This document shows, piece by piece, positions 43,464 through 51,133 of a stretch of 64,000 nucleotides of DNA. The stretch is from contig DASYRG010000080.1 of assembly GCA_036004665.1 (NCBI GenBank), positions 50,560 through 114,559 of the forward strand. Direction: 5' to 3'. Every line of letters starts with the position of its first letter. Position 1 is the first letter of the stretch. A model generated the notes under the pieces. The model saw only the letters and a program-made list of their open reading frames with translations. It had not been told where the DNA came from and ran no database searches. A program made the translations under genes and the position numbers. This DNA is from JACQGZ01 sp036004665. GTDB lineage: Bacteria; Sysuimicrobiota; Sysuimicrobiia; Sysuimicrobiales; Humicultoraceae.

Positions 43464-43492
43464 ATACTAGTCCCTGCGGAGCCGAGGGTCAA
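43464..43492 (-). promoter_or_regulatory. Sigma70-type promoter for the SnoaL-YdhR unit
   Basis: Minus strand: -35 TTGACC (43487-43492), 17-base spacer, -10 TAGTAT (43464-43469). On the plus strand TATACT at 43463-43468 overlaps the same -10 region, so divergent start sites may share it. The predicted leader to the SnoaL start is about 210 bases. Confidence 0.55.
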
Positions 43493-43506
43493 TGAAATTC
43501 ATTTCA
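43493..43506. promoter_or_regulatory. Palindromic operator-like site TGAAAT-TC-ATTTCA
   Basis: A perfect 6+6 inverted repeat with a 2-base spacer directly abuts the -35 box of the SnoaL promoter, in the region between the divergent LuxR-type regulator and the SnoaL/YdhR genes. The position suits an operator for the neighbouring regulator. This is inference from location. Confidence 0.4.
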
Positions 43507-43774
43507 GTGTAGATGTTCAGGTGATCCTGTCCGGCTAGCGTTTCAGCAAAAATGGGGCCGAACTTGTTGGGGGAAGCAGAACGGGACGCGAGCGACATCG
43601 GACATTGCTACGCAGCCCCCAGGGCACTCGCATGCCACTGTCGACCCAGGCGCAATTGCACGCTGGACGCCCCGCACAGGACAAGAGGGATTGAGGCCCC
43701 CCGCCAAGCAGTAATTGACTGCCTACGATGCCAGGCTAGGCCGGCACCACTTAGGGATCCCAGGAGAAGTTGCC
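43507..43774. other. Upstream region of the LuxR-type regulator, no gene seen
   Basis: No convincing ORF, tRNA or strong hairpin was found. The regulator frame is open back to 43715, but AGGAGAAG just before 43775 marks the start. The region probably holds the 5' leader of the regulator mRNA. Confidence 0.4.
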
Positions 43775-46117
43775 ATGAGAGCGGGCAAGTGGAGTGGCAA
43801 CGCCTCTGCCAGCAGCAGTATCCATGCCAAAGAAGGGCTGCTACACGGATTGCCGCAGCGGCCGCACTCGCTGGTGGGTCGCGAGAAGGACCTGGAGATG
43901 TCTCAGTCGCTTCTCTTGCGCGGCAACGTGCGACTTGTCACCATCACAGGTCCGCCAGGGGTCGGCAAGACTCGGTTCGCGATGGAGCTGGCCTCCACGG
44001 TTGCCTCGGAATTTGACGATGGCCTGGTATTCGTGGATCTGGCCCCCGTGCGCGACCCAGGTCTCGTCCTGGATGCGATCGCCCGGGCGCTGGACGTGGT
44101 CGATCATCCCGACCGCCCGCCGCTGCAACGCCTCCAGAGACATCTCACAGACCGAAACCTCCTGCTTCTCCTGGACAACCTGGAACAGGTCATTGCAGCC
44201 GCCGCGGACGTGGCCGACCTGCTGGCGGCTGGTCCCCACGTCAAGCTGCTCGTCACCAGCCGGCAGCCGCTGCACGTCCGTTGGGAGCATAGATACAACC
44301 TCCTCCCCCTTGCGCTGCCAGACGCCACGGCACGATCGGATCACAACACGCTGGCGCGACATCCGGCCACCGCCCTCTTCCTGGAGCGGGCACGTGCGGT
44401 AGAGACCAGATTCTCGATGGACGAGCGGAACGCACCGACCGTTGTGGAGATCTGCCGCCGGCTGGATGGACTTCCACTCGCAATTGAACTGGCGGCGGCC
44501 TGGGCCGGTACGCTCGGGCTGGATGCGATTCTTTCGCGGTTGTCGGACCACCAGGGCCTCCCACTGGGTGGTCCACGTGACGTACCTGAGCGACAACGGA
44601 CCCTCATTGATGCCATTGCCTGGAGTTACGACCTCTTGAATGACACAGAGCGTACTGTGTTCCGCGCTCTGGGCGCCTTCGCCGGTGAGACCTCTCTTGA
44701 AGCCATCGAGGCGGTGTGCGAAGGGATTCGGGTCGATGTGCTCACCCCGGTCGCGGGGCTCGTCGACAAGAACCTTCTGTTGCGGGTTGGGGAGGGTGAA
44801 ACTCGCTTCCGAATGCTGGAGACCATCCGTGAGTTTGCGGAGGAACGACTGGAGCTCACGGGGGAAGCGGATGCCGTGCGCCGGCGCCACGCCGCCTGGT
44901 TCCTCGATCTTGCCCAACGAGCGCAACGGTTCATCTGGAGTGAGCACCAGGCGGCATGGCTTGAGCGTCTCGAGCGTGCCCACGACAATGTCCGTGTCGC
45001 ACTGAAGTGGTGCCTCAGTGGTGGGGACGAGGAAACCGGGGTGCTGCTCGCGGCGTCCATGCACCGCTTCTGGTTCGCGCGCGGGTACATTCGTGAGGGG
45101 CGGAGATGGTGCCAGATCGCGGCATCCAAGCAGCAGGTTTCCGCCAGAGGGCGCGCCCTGGCTCTCAGGAACCTAGCATTTTTCCTGACGTATCAGGGGG
45201 AGGCCGAACAGGCGGTCAGGCTGGCAGAACAGGCCGCTACGCTGGCCCGATCGGTGGGTGAGCCTTCGCTGATGGCTTGGATCCTGCTGGGTTTAGCGCA
45301 GGCGACTGATGCGGTAGGGGATTTCGAGCGTTCCGAGCGCCTTTATGGCGAGATGCTCGACATGGCCCGTCAAGCCGGGGATGAGACGATGGCGACTCGG
45401 GCTCTTGGCCAGATCGGAAACACGCTGCGGATTCGGGGGGACTACGCGCGTGCGCGGGCGGTCCTCGAGGAAGCACTCTCGCTGGCTCGTCCGACCCATG
45501 ACAAGTGGCTGACGGGCTCCGTGACCAATGCCCTCGGCCGCACGCTTGCGCGAGAAGACCCTGTACAGGCCTTGATGCTATTTGAGGAGGGCCTGGCGCT
45601 CGCCCACGAGATCGGGTATCGTTTGCTGACCGCGCGCGGCCTGGAAGACCTGGCAGGCCTCCTGGCATCTTCGGATCGCGCGGAACTCTCAGCCACATTG
45701 CTGGGTGCGTCCGTATCTTTGCGGGACGCCTTCGGGTTCGCCCGCAGCAGTTCGGGGCCGGCAGCGGATGCCGCCGCGGCGGCGCGTGAGCGCCTCGGGC
45801 CTGTGGCGTTCGAAGCCGCGTGGCGCAAGGGGAGAGCGATGACGGCCGATGAGGCAGTGGCCCTGGCTCTCGGGCGGAGCGCTCCCGCGCGAGTGGAACG
45901 GGTCCAACGTCCCGGCGGATTGACCGGCCGCGAAGTCCAAATCGCACAGGACATCGCCCGTGGCCTGACCAACCGTCAGATCGCAGAGAGACTGGGTATC
46001 TCCGAGCGGACCGTGGACGCCCACGTCCAGAACGTCCGGAACAAGCTCGGCATGGAGAAACGCGCGCAGATCGCCGCCTGGGCCCCCGCTCACCTTCCCA
46101 AGAGCACGCCCGTCTGA
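43775..46117 (+). CDS. LuxR-family STAND transcriptional regulator with TPR repeats
   Basis: From the ATG at 43775 the 780-residue protein has Walker A GPPGVGKTR (59-67), Walker B LLLLLDNLEQV, and a STAND NB-ARC-like helical region (RRLDGLPLAIELAAAW, DAIAWSYDLLNDTERTVFRALGAF). TPR-like repeats follow (about 440-640). A C-terminal LuxR helix-turn-helix (LTGREVQIAQDIARGLTNRQIAERLGISERTVDAHVQNVRNKLG) ends the protein. It resembles the 15111-18122 protein in its middle but carries an HTH instead of a cyclase domain. Divergent SnoaL/YdhR genes are likely targets. Confidence 0.92.
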   Translation: MRAGKWSGNASASSSIHAKEGLLHGLPQRPHSLVGREKDLEMSQSLLLRGNVRLVTITGPPGVGKTRFAMELASTVASEFDDGLVFVDLAPVRDPGLVLDAIARALDVVDHPDRPPLQRLQRHLTDRNLLLLLDNLEQVIAAAADVADLLAAGPHVKLLVTSRQPLHVRWEHRYNLLPLALPDATARSDHNTLARHPATALFLERARAVETRFSMDERNAPTVVEICRRLDGLPLAIELAAAWAGTLGLDAILSRLSDHQGLPLGGPRDVPERQRTLIDAIAWSYDLLNDTERTVFRALGAFAGETSLEAIEAVCEGIRVDVLTPVAGLVDKNLLLRVGEGETRFRMLETIREFAEERLELTGEADAVRRRHAAWFLDLAQRAQRFIWSEHQAAWLERLERAHDNVRVALKWCLSGGDEETGVLLAASMHRFWFARGYIREGRRWCQIAASKQQVSARGRALALRNLAFFLTYQGEAEQAVRLAEQAATLARSVGEPSLMAWILLGLAQATDAVGDFERSERLYGEMLDMARQAGDETMATRALGQIGNTLRIRGDYARARAVLEEALSLARPTHDKWLTGSVTNALGRTLAREDPVQALMLFEEGLALAHEIGYRLLTARGLEDLAGLLASSDRAELSATLLGASVSLRDAFGFARSSSGPAADAAAAARERLGPVAFEAAWRKGRAMTADEAVALALGRSAPARVERVQRPGGLTGREVQIAQDIARGLTNRQIAERLGISERTVDAHVQNVRNKLGMEKRAQIAAWAPAHLPKSTPV

Positions 46118-46275
46118 CTTCCTAATACTTCCAGTCGCCTTTCCCCCGGTACTTAGGTCTTTTTTCGGATGGCGGCAGTCCGCCTACAGCACAAGGATAG
46201 GAGAAGAGCGCCAACACGCTTCCGGTTCCCTTTGGGTTCCGAGAGAGCGCGGCGCTTCGAAAGGAGGGATCTCGC

Positions 46276-46884
46276 ATGGGAAGGAGTCTTTTTCTTGCTG
46301 TCGCAGTCTTGGTCTTGGGGATGCTTCTACCGTCACCGGCGGCGGTCGCGCAGGATTTGCCGCCTGGATCTCTTGTGATCAGGGTTCTTGTTGAAAAGAG
46401 AATCCTGCAGTTGCCGGATGGACCGCTCTTCTGGCGCATAGAGAACTATCCCACGCTCGCACAGGCTCAGGCCGCCGCGGGCCTGTGGGGACTAGCCGCT
46501 GAGTTTGAGGGCGCCGTCTGGCTCTTCAGGCTCGGTCCCGCGAGTGGAGCATCAGCGGGCGGTAGAATGCTTGTCGAGGTTGGACCACTCCCACCGGTGG
46601 TCGCACCGGAGTATCTCCTTCGGATCAACACGCCCAGTGGCCCCCTCGGTAGCACAACCATCGTACACACTCATCCAGGGACCGAAGGGTTCTACGTGCT
46701 TAAAGGAGAGCTTTGCATGCGGACTGCTCAAGGGGTGATGCGTATTCCGGCCGGTGAGACCGAGCCGGGTGCGGCTGCCGGGACTCCGACGCAGGTCTCC
46801 AGTTGCGGCTCGACGGATCTACGCGCGTTCGTGATGTTTGTGGTGGATGCCACTAAGCCCTTTTCCTCTCCGGCCACGTTCTGA
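46276..46884 (+). CDS. Secreted cupin-domain protein, copy 1
   Basis: The 202-residue protein has a signal peptide (RSLFLAVAVLVLGMLLPSPAAVAQ). A first half follows with LPDGPLFWRIENYPTLAQAQAAAGLWGLAAE. The cupin motif STTIVHTHPGTEGFYVLKGELCMRTAQGVMRIPAGE is near 119-155, with HTH plus Glu as the metal ligands. SSCGSTDLRAFVMFVVDATKPF ends the fold. It is exported and likely binds a metal or small ligand. Ribosome site AAAGGAGGG precedes the ATG. Confidence 0.78.
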   Translation: MGRSLFLAVAVLVLGMLLPSPAAVAQDLPPGSLVIRVLVEKRILQLPDGPLFWRIENYPTLAQAQAAAGLWGLAAEFEGAVWLFRLGPASGASAGGRMLVEVGPLPPVVAPEYLLRINTPSGPLGSTTIVHTHPGTEGFYVLKGELCMRTAQGVMRIPAGETEPGAAAGTPTQVSSCGSTDLRAFVMFVVDATKPFSSPATF

Positions 46885-47090
46885 AAGGCTAAGCGAACCG
46901 AGGCGTGGGCATCCACTCGTGAGGCTTCTTACCGCTTCAAACGGGAAGGGGGCGGCTAGCAGTGGGCTCGCTGCCCCCTGCCTACCTCAGCACAAGATAG
47001 GAGAAAACGTGAACAGGCGCGTATAACTGAAGCCTCCGGTTCCCTTCTCGTTCCGAGAGAGTCCGGCGCTTGGAGAAGGAGGGATCTGCA

Positions 47091-47696
47091 ATGGGAAGAC
47101 GTCTTGTTCTTGCTGTCGCAGTCTTGGTTTTTGGGACGTTTCTACTGTCACCGGCGGTGGTCGCGCAGGTAGCTGGATCCCTTGCGATCAAGACATTGAC
47201 GGACAAGAAAGTATTACAGTTGCCGGATGGACCGCTCTTCTGGCGCATAGAAAACTACCCCACGCTCGCACAGGCGCAGGCCGTCGCGGGCCTGTGGGGG
47301 CTCGCCGCTGAGTCGGGGGGCAACGTCTGGCTCTTCAGGCTCGGCCCCGCGAGTGGGTCATCAGCGGGCGGCAGAATGGTTGCCGAGGTTGGACCAGTCC
47401 CCCGGGTGGTCGCACCGGAGTATCTCCTTCGGATCAACGAACCCAGTGGTCCCCCCGGCAGCACAACCATCGTGCACACTCATCCAGGGAGCGAAGGGAT
47501 ATACGTGCTTCAGGGAGAGCTTTGCTTTCGAACTCCCCAGGGAGTGATGCGTGTTCCGGCCGGTCGGTCCGATGCGGGTCCACATCCCCATGTTCCGTCG
47601 CAGGTCTCCAGTTGCGGCTCGACGGATCTACGCGGGTTCGTGATGTTTGTGGTAGATGCCACTAAGCCCTTTTCCACTCCGGCCGCGTTCCCCTAG
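47091..47696 (+). CDS. Secreted cupin-domain protein, copy 2
   Basis: From the ATG at 47091 (ribosome site GAAGGAGGG) the 201-residue protein is a close paralogue of the gene at 46276. The cupin motif STTIVHTHPGSEGIYVLQGELCFRTPQGVMRVPAG keeps all ligand residues, and the following loop (RSDAGPHPHVPSQ) gains two histidines not in copy 1. An upstream in-frame TTG/ATG region (47070) is ignored because the ribosome site lies after it. The pair differ enough to suggest some functional divergence. Confidence 0.78.
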   Translation: MGRRLVLAVAVLVFGTFLLSPAVVAQVAGSLAIKTLTDKKVLQLPDGPLFWRIENYPTLAQAQAVAGLWGLAAESGGNVWLFRLGPASGSSAGGRMVAEVGPVPRVVAPEYLLRINEPSGPPGSTTIVHTHPGSEGIYVLQGELCFRTPQGVMRVPAGRSDAGPHPHVPSQVSSCGSTDLRGFVMFVVDATKPFSTPAAFP

Positions 47697-47760
47697 GCTG
47701 GAGCATACCGGGGCGTGGGCATCGACCGACCGAAACCTGAGGCTGACCTCACAACAGATC

Positions 47761-47799
47761 GACGCCCAAAACGCAGATTCAATCTGCGTTCTGGGCGTC
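47761..47799. repeat. Near-perfect 19-bp inverted repeat with 1-base loop
   Basis: Arms 47761-47779 and 47781-47799 pair at 18 of 19 positions with a single-base centre. It lies 6 bases from the partial tRNA copy. No T-run follows on either strand, so it is not a standard terminator; it could be a recombination or end site of the inserted segment. Confidence 0.65.
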
Positions 47800-47804
47800 A
47801 GCAT

Positions 47805-47853
47805 TGGTAGCGGGGGGGAGGATTTGAACCTCCGACCTTCGGGTTATGAGCCC
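47805..47853 (-). pseudogene. 3' fragment of initiator tRNA-Met (duplicate)
   Basis: These 49 bases repeat the last 48 bases of the intact tRNA gene at 48482-48558, with one extra G in the acceptor G-run. The copy includes the CAT anticodon loop, T arm, acceptor 3' strand and encoded CCA, but lacks the D arm and 5' acceptor strand. Such 3'-end copies arise when an element integrates at a tRNA gene. Confidence 0.88.
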
Positions 47854-47923
47854 TAGGAGCATGTCGGAAACCCGCTCCTCCGGCTTCCACACGCTCCGTG
47901 CCTTCAGATGAACCGATCGCCTC

Positions 47924-48319
47924 TCAGATACCCCAAGACGTCGCCCGCTCAACACGCAGCGCGAGCACAACTCCGATCTCCTCGCCTCGATATTGCTTGA
48001 ACTTTCTTTGAAGCAGGCGACGGGCCCGCTCCAGTTCGGCCCCCCGGCGGATCTCCTTTGCGCGCACGTGGGCGACGATGCCTCGAAGACGGTCCCAATT
48101 CTCGAAATAGTCGTCACAGACGATCGCGCCTCGAGGCCGCACCCGAAGGTTCTGGGCGGTCATCCCACCTGTCCAGACATACGCCGTGCGGCTCGAACGG
48201 TCGAAGGCGTGGCAGAGCGGCGCGACATGCGTCACACCCTGTCGATCCACTGACGCCACCCTGCAGACTCTCGCATGAACCAGGTACCTTCGCTCCTTTT
48301 CAGAGAGGCGACGATCCAT
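47924..48319 (-). CDS. Pyridoxamine 5'-phosphate oxidase family (FMN/F420-binding split-barrel) protein
   Basis: The 131-residue protein shows ERRYLVHARVCRVASVDRQGVTHVAPLCHAFDRSSRTAYVWTGG, the typical first half of a split-barrel flavin-binding domain, then NLRVRPRGAIVCDDYFENWDRLRGIVAHVRAKEI. Substrates in this family vary widely. It is the only gene between the tRNA-Met gene and its 3' duplicate. It is on the same strand as the tRNA. Confidence 0.8.
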   Translation of the reverse strand: MDRRLSEKERRYLVHARVCRVASVDRQGVTHVAPLCHAFDRSSRTAYVWTGGMTAQNLRVRPRGAIVCDDYFENWDRLRGIVAHVRAKEIRRGAELERARRLLQRKFKQYRGEEIGVVLALRVERATSWGI

Positions 48320-48430
48320 CGCTCTTCCTCCTGTTCCTGACTCCTACCGTTAGTCAGCGTCCTCGATCTTATCTTCCGAACGATGACCTTCCTCCCAGTG
48401 CGGCATCCATTCCGAGGAATGGAAAGCTGC

Positions 48431-48464
48431 GGAAAAGACGAAGACGTGGGCCGAAACCCACGTC
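48431..48464 (-). terminator. Terminator after the initiator tRNA
   Basis: On the minus strand an 8-bp perfect stem GACGTGGG/CCCACGTC (48443-48450 with 48457-48464) with a 6-base loop is followed by TTCGTCTTTTCC. It lies 17 bases after the tRNA CCA end. Confidence 0.75.
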
Positions 48465-48481
48465 CCGTCCTTCATCAGATT

Positions 48482-48558
<77 letters not shown>

Positions 48559-48674
48559 TCGCATGCTTTATTATAGAGCCGGTTGCATCGGTGTCAAACG
48601 GAACGGACATGAAAGAGGCCGCAGTGATTGCCGCGGCCTCTTTCGCTCTCCTGCGCTTCCCTGGGCCTGACGCC

Positions 48675-48794
48675 CTAGTGGACGACGACCCGGTGTCCGG
48701 CGAGCATCAGCAGAAGAATGAACACGACCAACGCCGTGACGATCTCGGCGAGACCGCGCTCGCCGCGCAGGAGTGTCTCAAGTCGCTTGACCAC
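48675..48794 (-). CDS. Very small membrane protein (39 residues)
   Basis: From a GTG at 48794, preceded by GGAGGTGAAC, the frame gives VVKRLETLLRGERGLAEIV then a hydrophobic helix and TAG at 48675. The GERGLAE-hydrophobic order resembles a Flp/Fap-type pilin leader, but the protein is short and lacks a downstream domain. It sits next to a similar small gene at 48836. Function unknown. Confidence 0.55.
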   Translation of the reverse strand: MVKRLETLLRGERGLAEIVTALVVFILLLMLAGHRVVVH

Positions 48795-48835
48795 AGTCGT
48801 TCACCTCCCTCGGACCCATCCTCAGCGCTTCGGCC

Positions 48836-48979
48836 CTACTGGAGGGTCAGGCGGGCGCTGCTGAGAAGCAGCCAGAGAATGGCGAGGATGATCAGCCAGG
48901 TGACGACGCCTTGTCCCCGCTCGTTCCCCAGGTGCCGTCCCAGGGCCTCTCTGGTCCGCGCTTTCAGAGTCTCGTACAT
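48836..48979 (-). CDS. Very small membrane protein (47 residues)
   Basis: From the ATG at 48979, with GGAGGTGAG eight bases upstream, the frame encodes a basic N-terminus (YETLKARTREALGRHLGNERGQG), a helix VVTWLIILAILWLLLSS, and a TAG at 48836. The ERGQG motif before the helix recalls Flp pilins, though the usual Glu at +5 is Trp. It lies 41 bases upstream of the 39-residue gene and is probably in the same transcript. Confidence 0.6.
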   Translation of the reverse strand: MYETLKARTREALGRHLGNERGQGVVTWLIILAILWLLLSSARLTLQ

Positions 48980-49090
48980 TGGCGTGGCTCACCTCCCTAC
49001 GACGTCTCTTTACCCGCTCCCCTGGGCCCCTAACCGGTGCGCGTGTGTGATGCCAGCCAGCGGGGGAAAAGGTGCGATGAGGTGATCACT

Positions 49091-49642
49091 GTGCGAACAC
49101 TCGTGCTCATCGCTCTCCTGACCCTCAACGCCCCCCTCTGGGCCACGGTCCCCGAGGAGGCGCCCTCGGTCGGCAGCACTGTCGTCGGCACCGGGATCAT
49201 CGTGCCCGGGAAGCAGGTTGGCCCTCTCCGACTCGCCATGCCGGTGCCCCAGATTCTCGAGGCGGTCGGACCCGGGTACAAACGGGAAGAATTCAAAGCC
49301 GAAAAGATCATCCTCTATGAGTGGCGGACCCAGGGCATCTGGGTCTCGCTGGATCTGCAGAGCAAAGAGATTCGAGTCATCAGCGCCTTCGGCACGAACT
49401 CCAAATACCGGACCGACAAGGGCGTGGCTCTGATGGAGCCTTTCACCAAGGCGGAAGGGATTTACGGCAAGGGCTACAACCGCTGGGAGTACAAGAAGGA
49501 GAAGATCACTCTCGTCCGGTACGCTGCCCTTGGGCTGCAGTTCGGCGTGGTCGACAACCCCGAGCAGCCCTTGCTGCACGGCCGCATCTTCCAGATCGGC
49601 ATCTTTGTGCCCGGCAACCTGCCGCCGGTCCGGCAGCCCTAG
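49091..49642 (+). CDS. Exported protein of unknown family
   Basis: From a GTG at 49091 (ribosome site GAGGTGAT) the 183-residue protein has a short signal peptide (VRTLVLIALLTLNAPLWA). Two similar halves follow: LAMPVPQILEAVGPGYKREEFKAEKIILYEWRTQGIWVSLD and MEPFTKAEGIYGKGYNRWEYKKEKITLVRYAALGLQFGV. This internal repeat of a small alpha/beta unit is clear by eye. A GTG at 49082 is also possible. I do not recognise the family. Confidence 0.7.
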   Translation: MRTLVLIALLTLNAPLWATVPEEAPSVGSTVVGTGIIVPGKQVGPLRLAMPVPQILEAVGPGYKREEFKAEKIILYEWRTQGIWVSLDLQSKEIRVISAFGTNSKYRTDKGVALMEPFTKAEGIYGKGYNRWEYKKEKITLVRYAALGLQFGVVDNPEQPLLHGRIFQIGIFVPGNLPPVRQP

Positions 49643-49686
49643 CCGGCCGCCCGTTCGTCGCGAGCAGAAGAGCCCGTGGTCCCTAT

Positions 49687-51060
49687 CTACACCGGGCCGC
49701 CGACTGCGCGCTCCAGTTGCGCCCGCGCCGTGTTGAACGCCAGGAGGGCCTGCACGAGGGCGGCTTCCGCCTGCGCCAGCGCCGCCTGGGCGGCGATGAC
49801 CTCCAGGTTTGTGCCCACACCCTCGCGGAACCTCACCTGGGCGATGCGCAGCGCCTCGCGCGCCTGCTCGATCGTCTTCGTCGCCGCCGCCACCTCCTCG
49901 GCGGCCGCAGCCAGGTTGGCGGCGGACTGACGAACCTCCAGTTCAATCCGCTGCCGCAGTTGGGCCTCGACCACCTTGAGCGACTCGAGGCGGAGTTCGG
50001 CTTCCTTGATCTTCGCCGCCGTCACTCCCCCATCAAAAATTGGAAAGGTCGCCGATAACATGAGCGACCACCCCAGCGTGATGGTGGACAATGAGGTGCC
50101 GTCGCTGCTCACCGCCCCCACGAGCCCCACAACCGGCCGCGCCCCGGCTTTGGCCAGTTCGATCGCCGCCGCGGCGGCGTCCATGCGCGCCTTGTTCTCG
50201 CCGAGTTCCGGGCGCTGGGCAAAGCCGTGGGCCACCAGGACGGCAACCGGCGTCGCCACTGGCACAACGTCCATGGACTCCTGAGGCCGCAGGAGTGTGT
50301 CCACCGGCAGCGCCATCATCGCCGCGAGTTCCTGCGTGGCCACGGCCACGCCGTTGCGGGCGCGGACAACACCCTGGCGGGCCTGGGCGAGGCTCACCTC
50401 AGCCTGAATCTCGTCGAAGCGAGGGGAGGTGCCGGCGCGCACCCGCGCCTGAGCGATGCGCAGCGTCTCTTCGGCCGACGCCACCGACCGCTGCGCCGCG
50501 TCGAGGGCAGCTTGCGCCCCCAGCACCTGGAAGTAGGCGCGCTTGGTGGCCAGGATGACGTCCTGTTTTGTCCGCTCTAGCGCCGCCTCCACCCCGCGCA
50601 CTCCGGCCGTGGCTAGGGCGATCTGGGCCTCCAGACGCCCGCCCGTGTAGAGGGGGTACTCATAGACGATGCTGGCGGTGAACAGGTTGGGAGAGGAGGG
50701 GATCGTGATCGTGATGGGTGTCAGCTGACCCGGGAAGGTCCCGGCGGGAATGACGATCGTGGTGGCGCGCTCGTTCGTCCGGGTGTAGGCGGCGGAGCCG
50801 CGGATCGTGCCGGCCTTCGCCCCCTGAGCGGCCTCCAGTTGCGCCCGCGTGATCTGCACCTCGAAGGCGGCGAGGCGGATGGCCAGGTTGTTCTGCAGCG
50901 CCTGCGTGACGGCCTGAGCTAGCGTCACCGGGCGTTCCGATGCCGGAGGGGGAGAGGGCGCCGGGGCGGGACCGGGCGCCTGCGCCGCCACGGGGAGCGC
51001 GGCAGCGAGCAGCGCGGCCGCAAGGACGCACACACACGCCGTCAGCACATAGGGCTTCAC
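49687..51060 (-). CDS. TolC-family outer membrane efflux protein
   Basis: From a GTG at 51060 (ribosome site GGAGG) the 457-residue protein has a signal peptide (VKPYVLTACVCVLAAALLAAALPVAA), a Pro-rich stretch, then two OEP repeats of long amphipathic helices (LAQAVTQALQNNLAIRLAAFEVQITRAQLEAAQGA; RIAQARVRAGTSPRFDEIQAEVSLAQARQGVVRARNGV). It implies a second membrane. It is the last gene of the efflux operon, 73 bases after the permease. Confidence 0.9.
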   Translation of the reverse strand: MKPYVLTACVCVLAAALLAAALPVAAQAPGPAPAPSPPPASERPVTLAQAVTQALQNNLAIRLAAFEVQITRAQLEAAQGAKAGTIRGSAAYTRTNERATTIVIPAGTFPGQLTPITITIPSSPNLFTASIVYEYPLYTGGRLEAQIALATAGVRGVEAALERTKQDVILATKRAYFQVLGAQAALDAAQRSVASAEETLRIAQARVRAGTSPRFDEIQAEVSLAQARQGVVRARNGVAVATQELAAMMALPVDTLLRPQESMDVVPVATPVAVLVAHGFAQRPELGENKARMDAAAAAIELAKAGARPVVGLVGAVSSDGTSLSTITLGWSLMLSATFPIFDGGVTAAKIKEAELRLESLKVVEAQLRQRIELEVRQSAANLAAAAEEVAAATKTIEQAREALRIAQVRFREGVGTNLEVIAAQAALAQAEAALVQALLAFNTARAQLERAVGGPV

Positions 51061-51133
51061 GCGAGAACCTCCAGGTCTGTCCGGGCCGGAGAACTCTCCG
51101 CATTGTAAAGGGAGGCAGCGCTCCGGCGCCACA

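Larger units (their letters stand above)
46185..47696 (+). repeat. Tandem duplication of a cupin gene with its leader
   Basis: Two copies of about 0.7 kb, starting near 46187 and 46984, share the leader (acaa-gataggagaa, ggttccctt, gttccgagagag, cggcgctt, aaggagggatct) and nearly the whole coding region. Differences cluster in the signal peptide and the loop before the conserved QVSSCGS segment. Confidence 0.8.

Noticed and set aside
47805..47853. A second functional tRNA
   Set aside because: The D arm and 5' acceptor strand are missing; only the 3' part is present.
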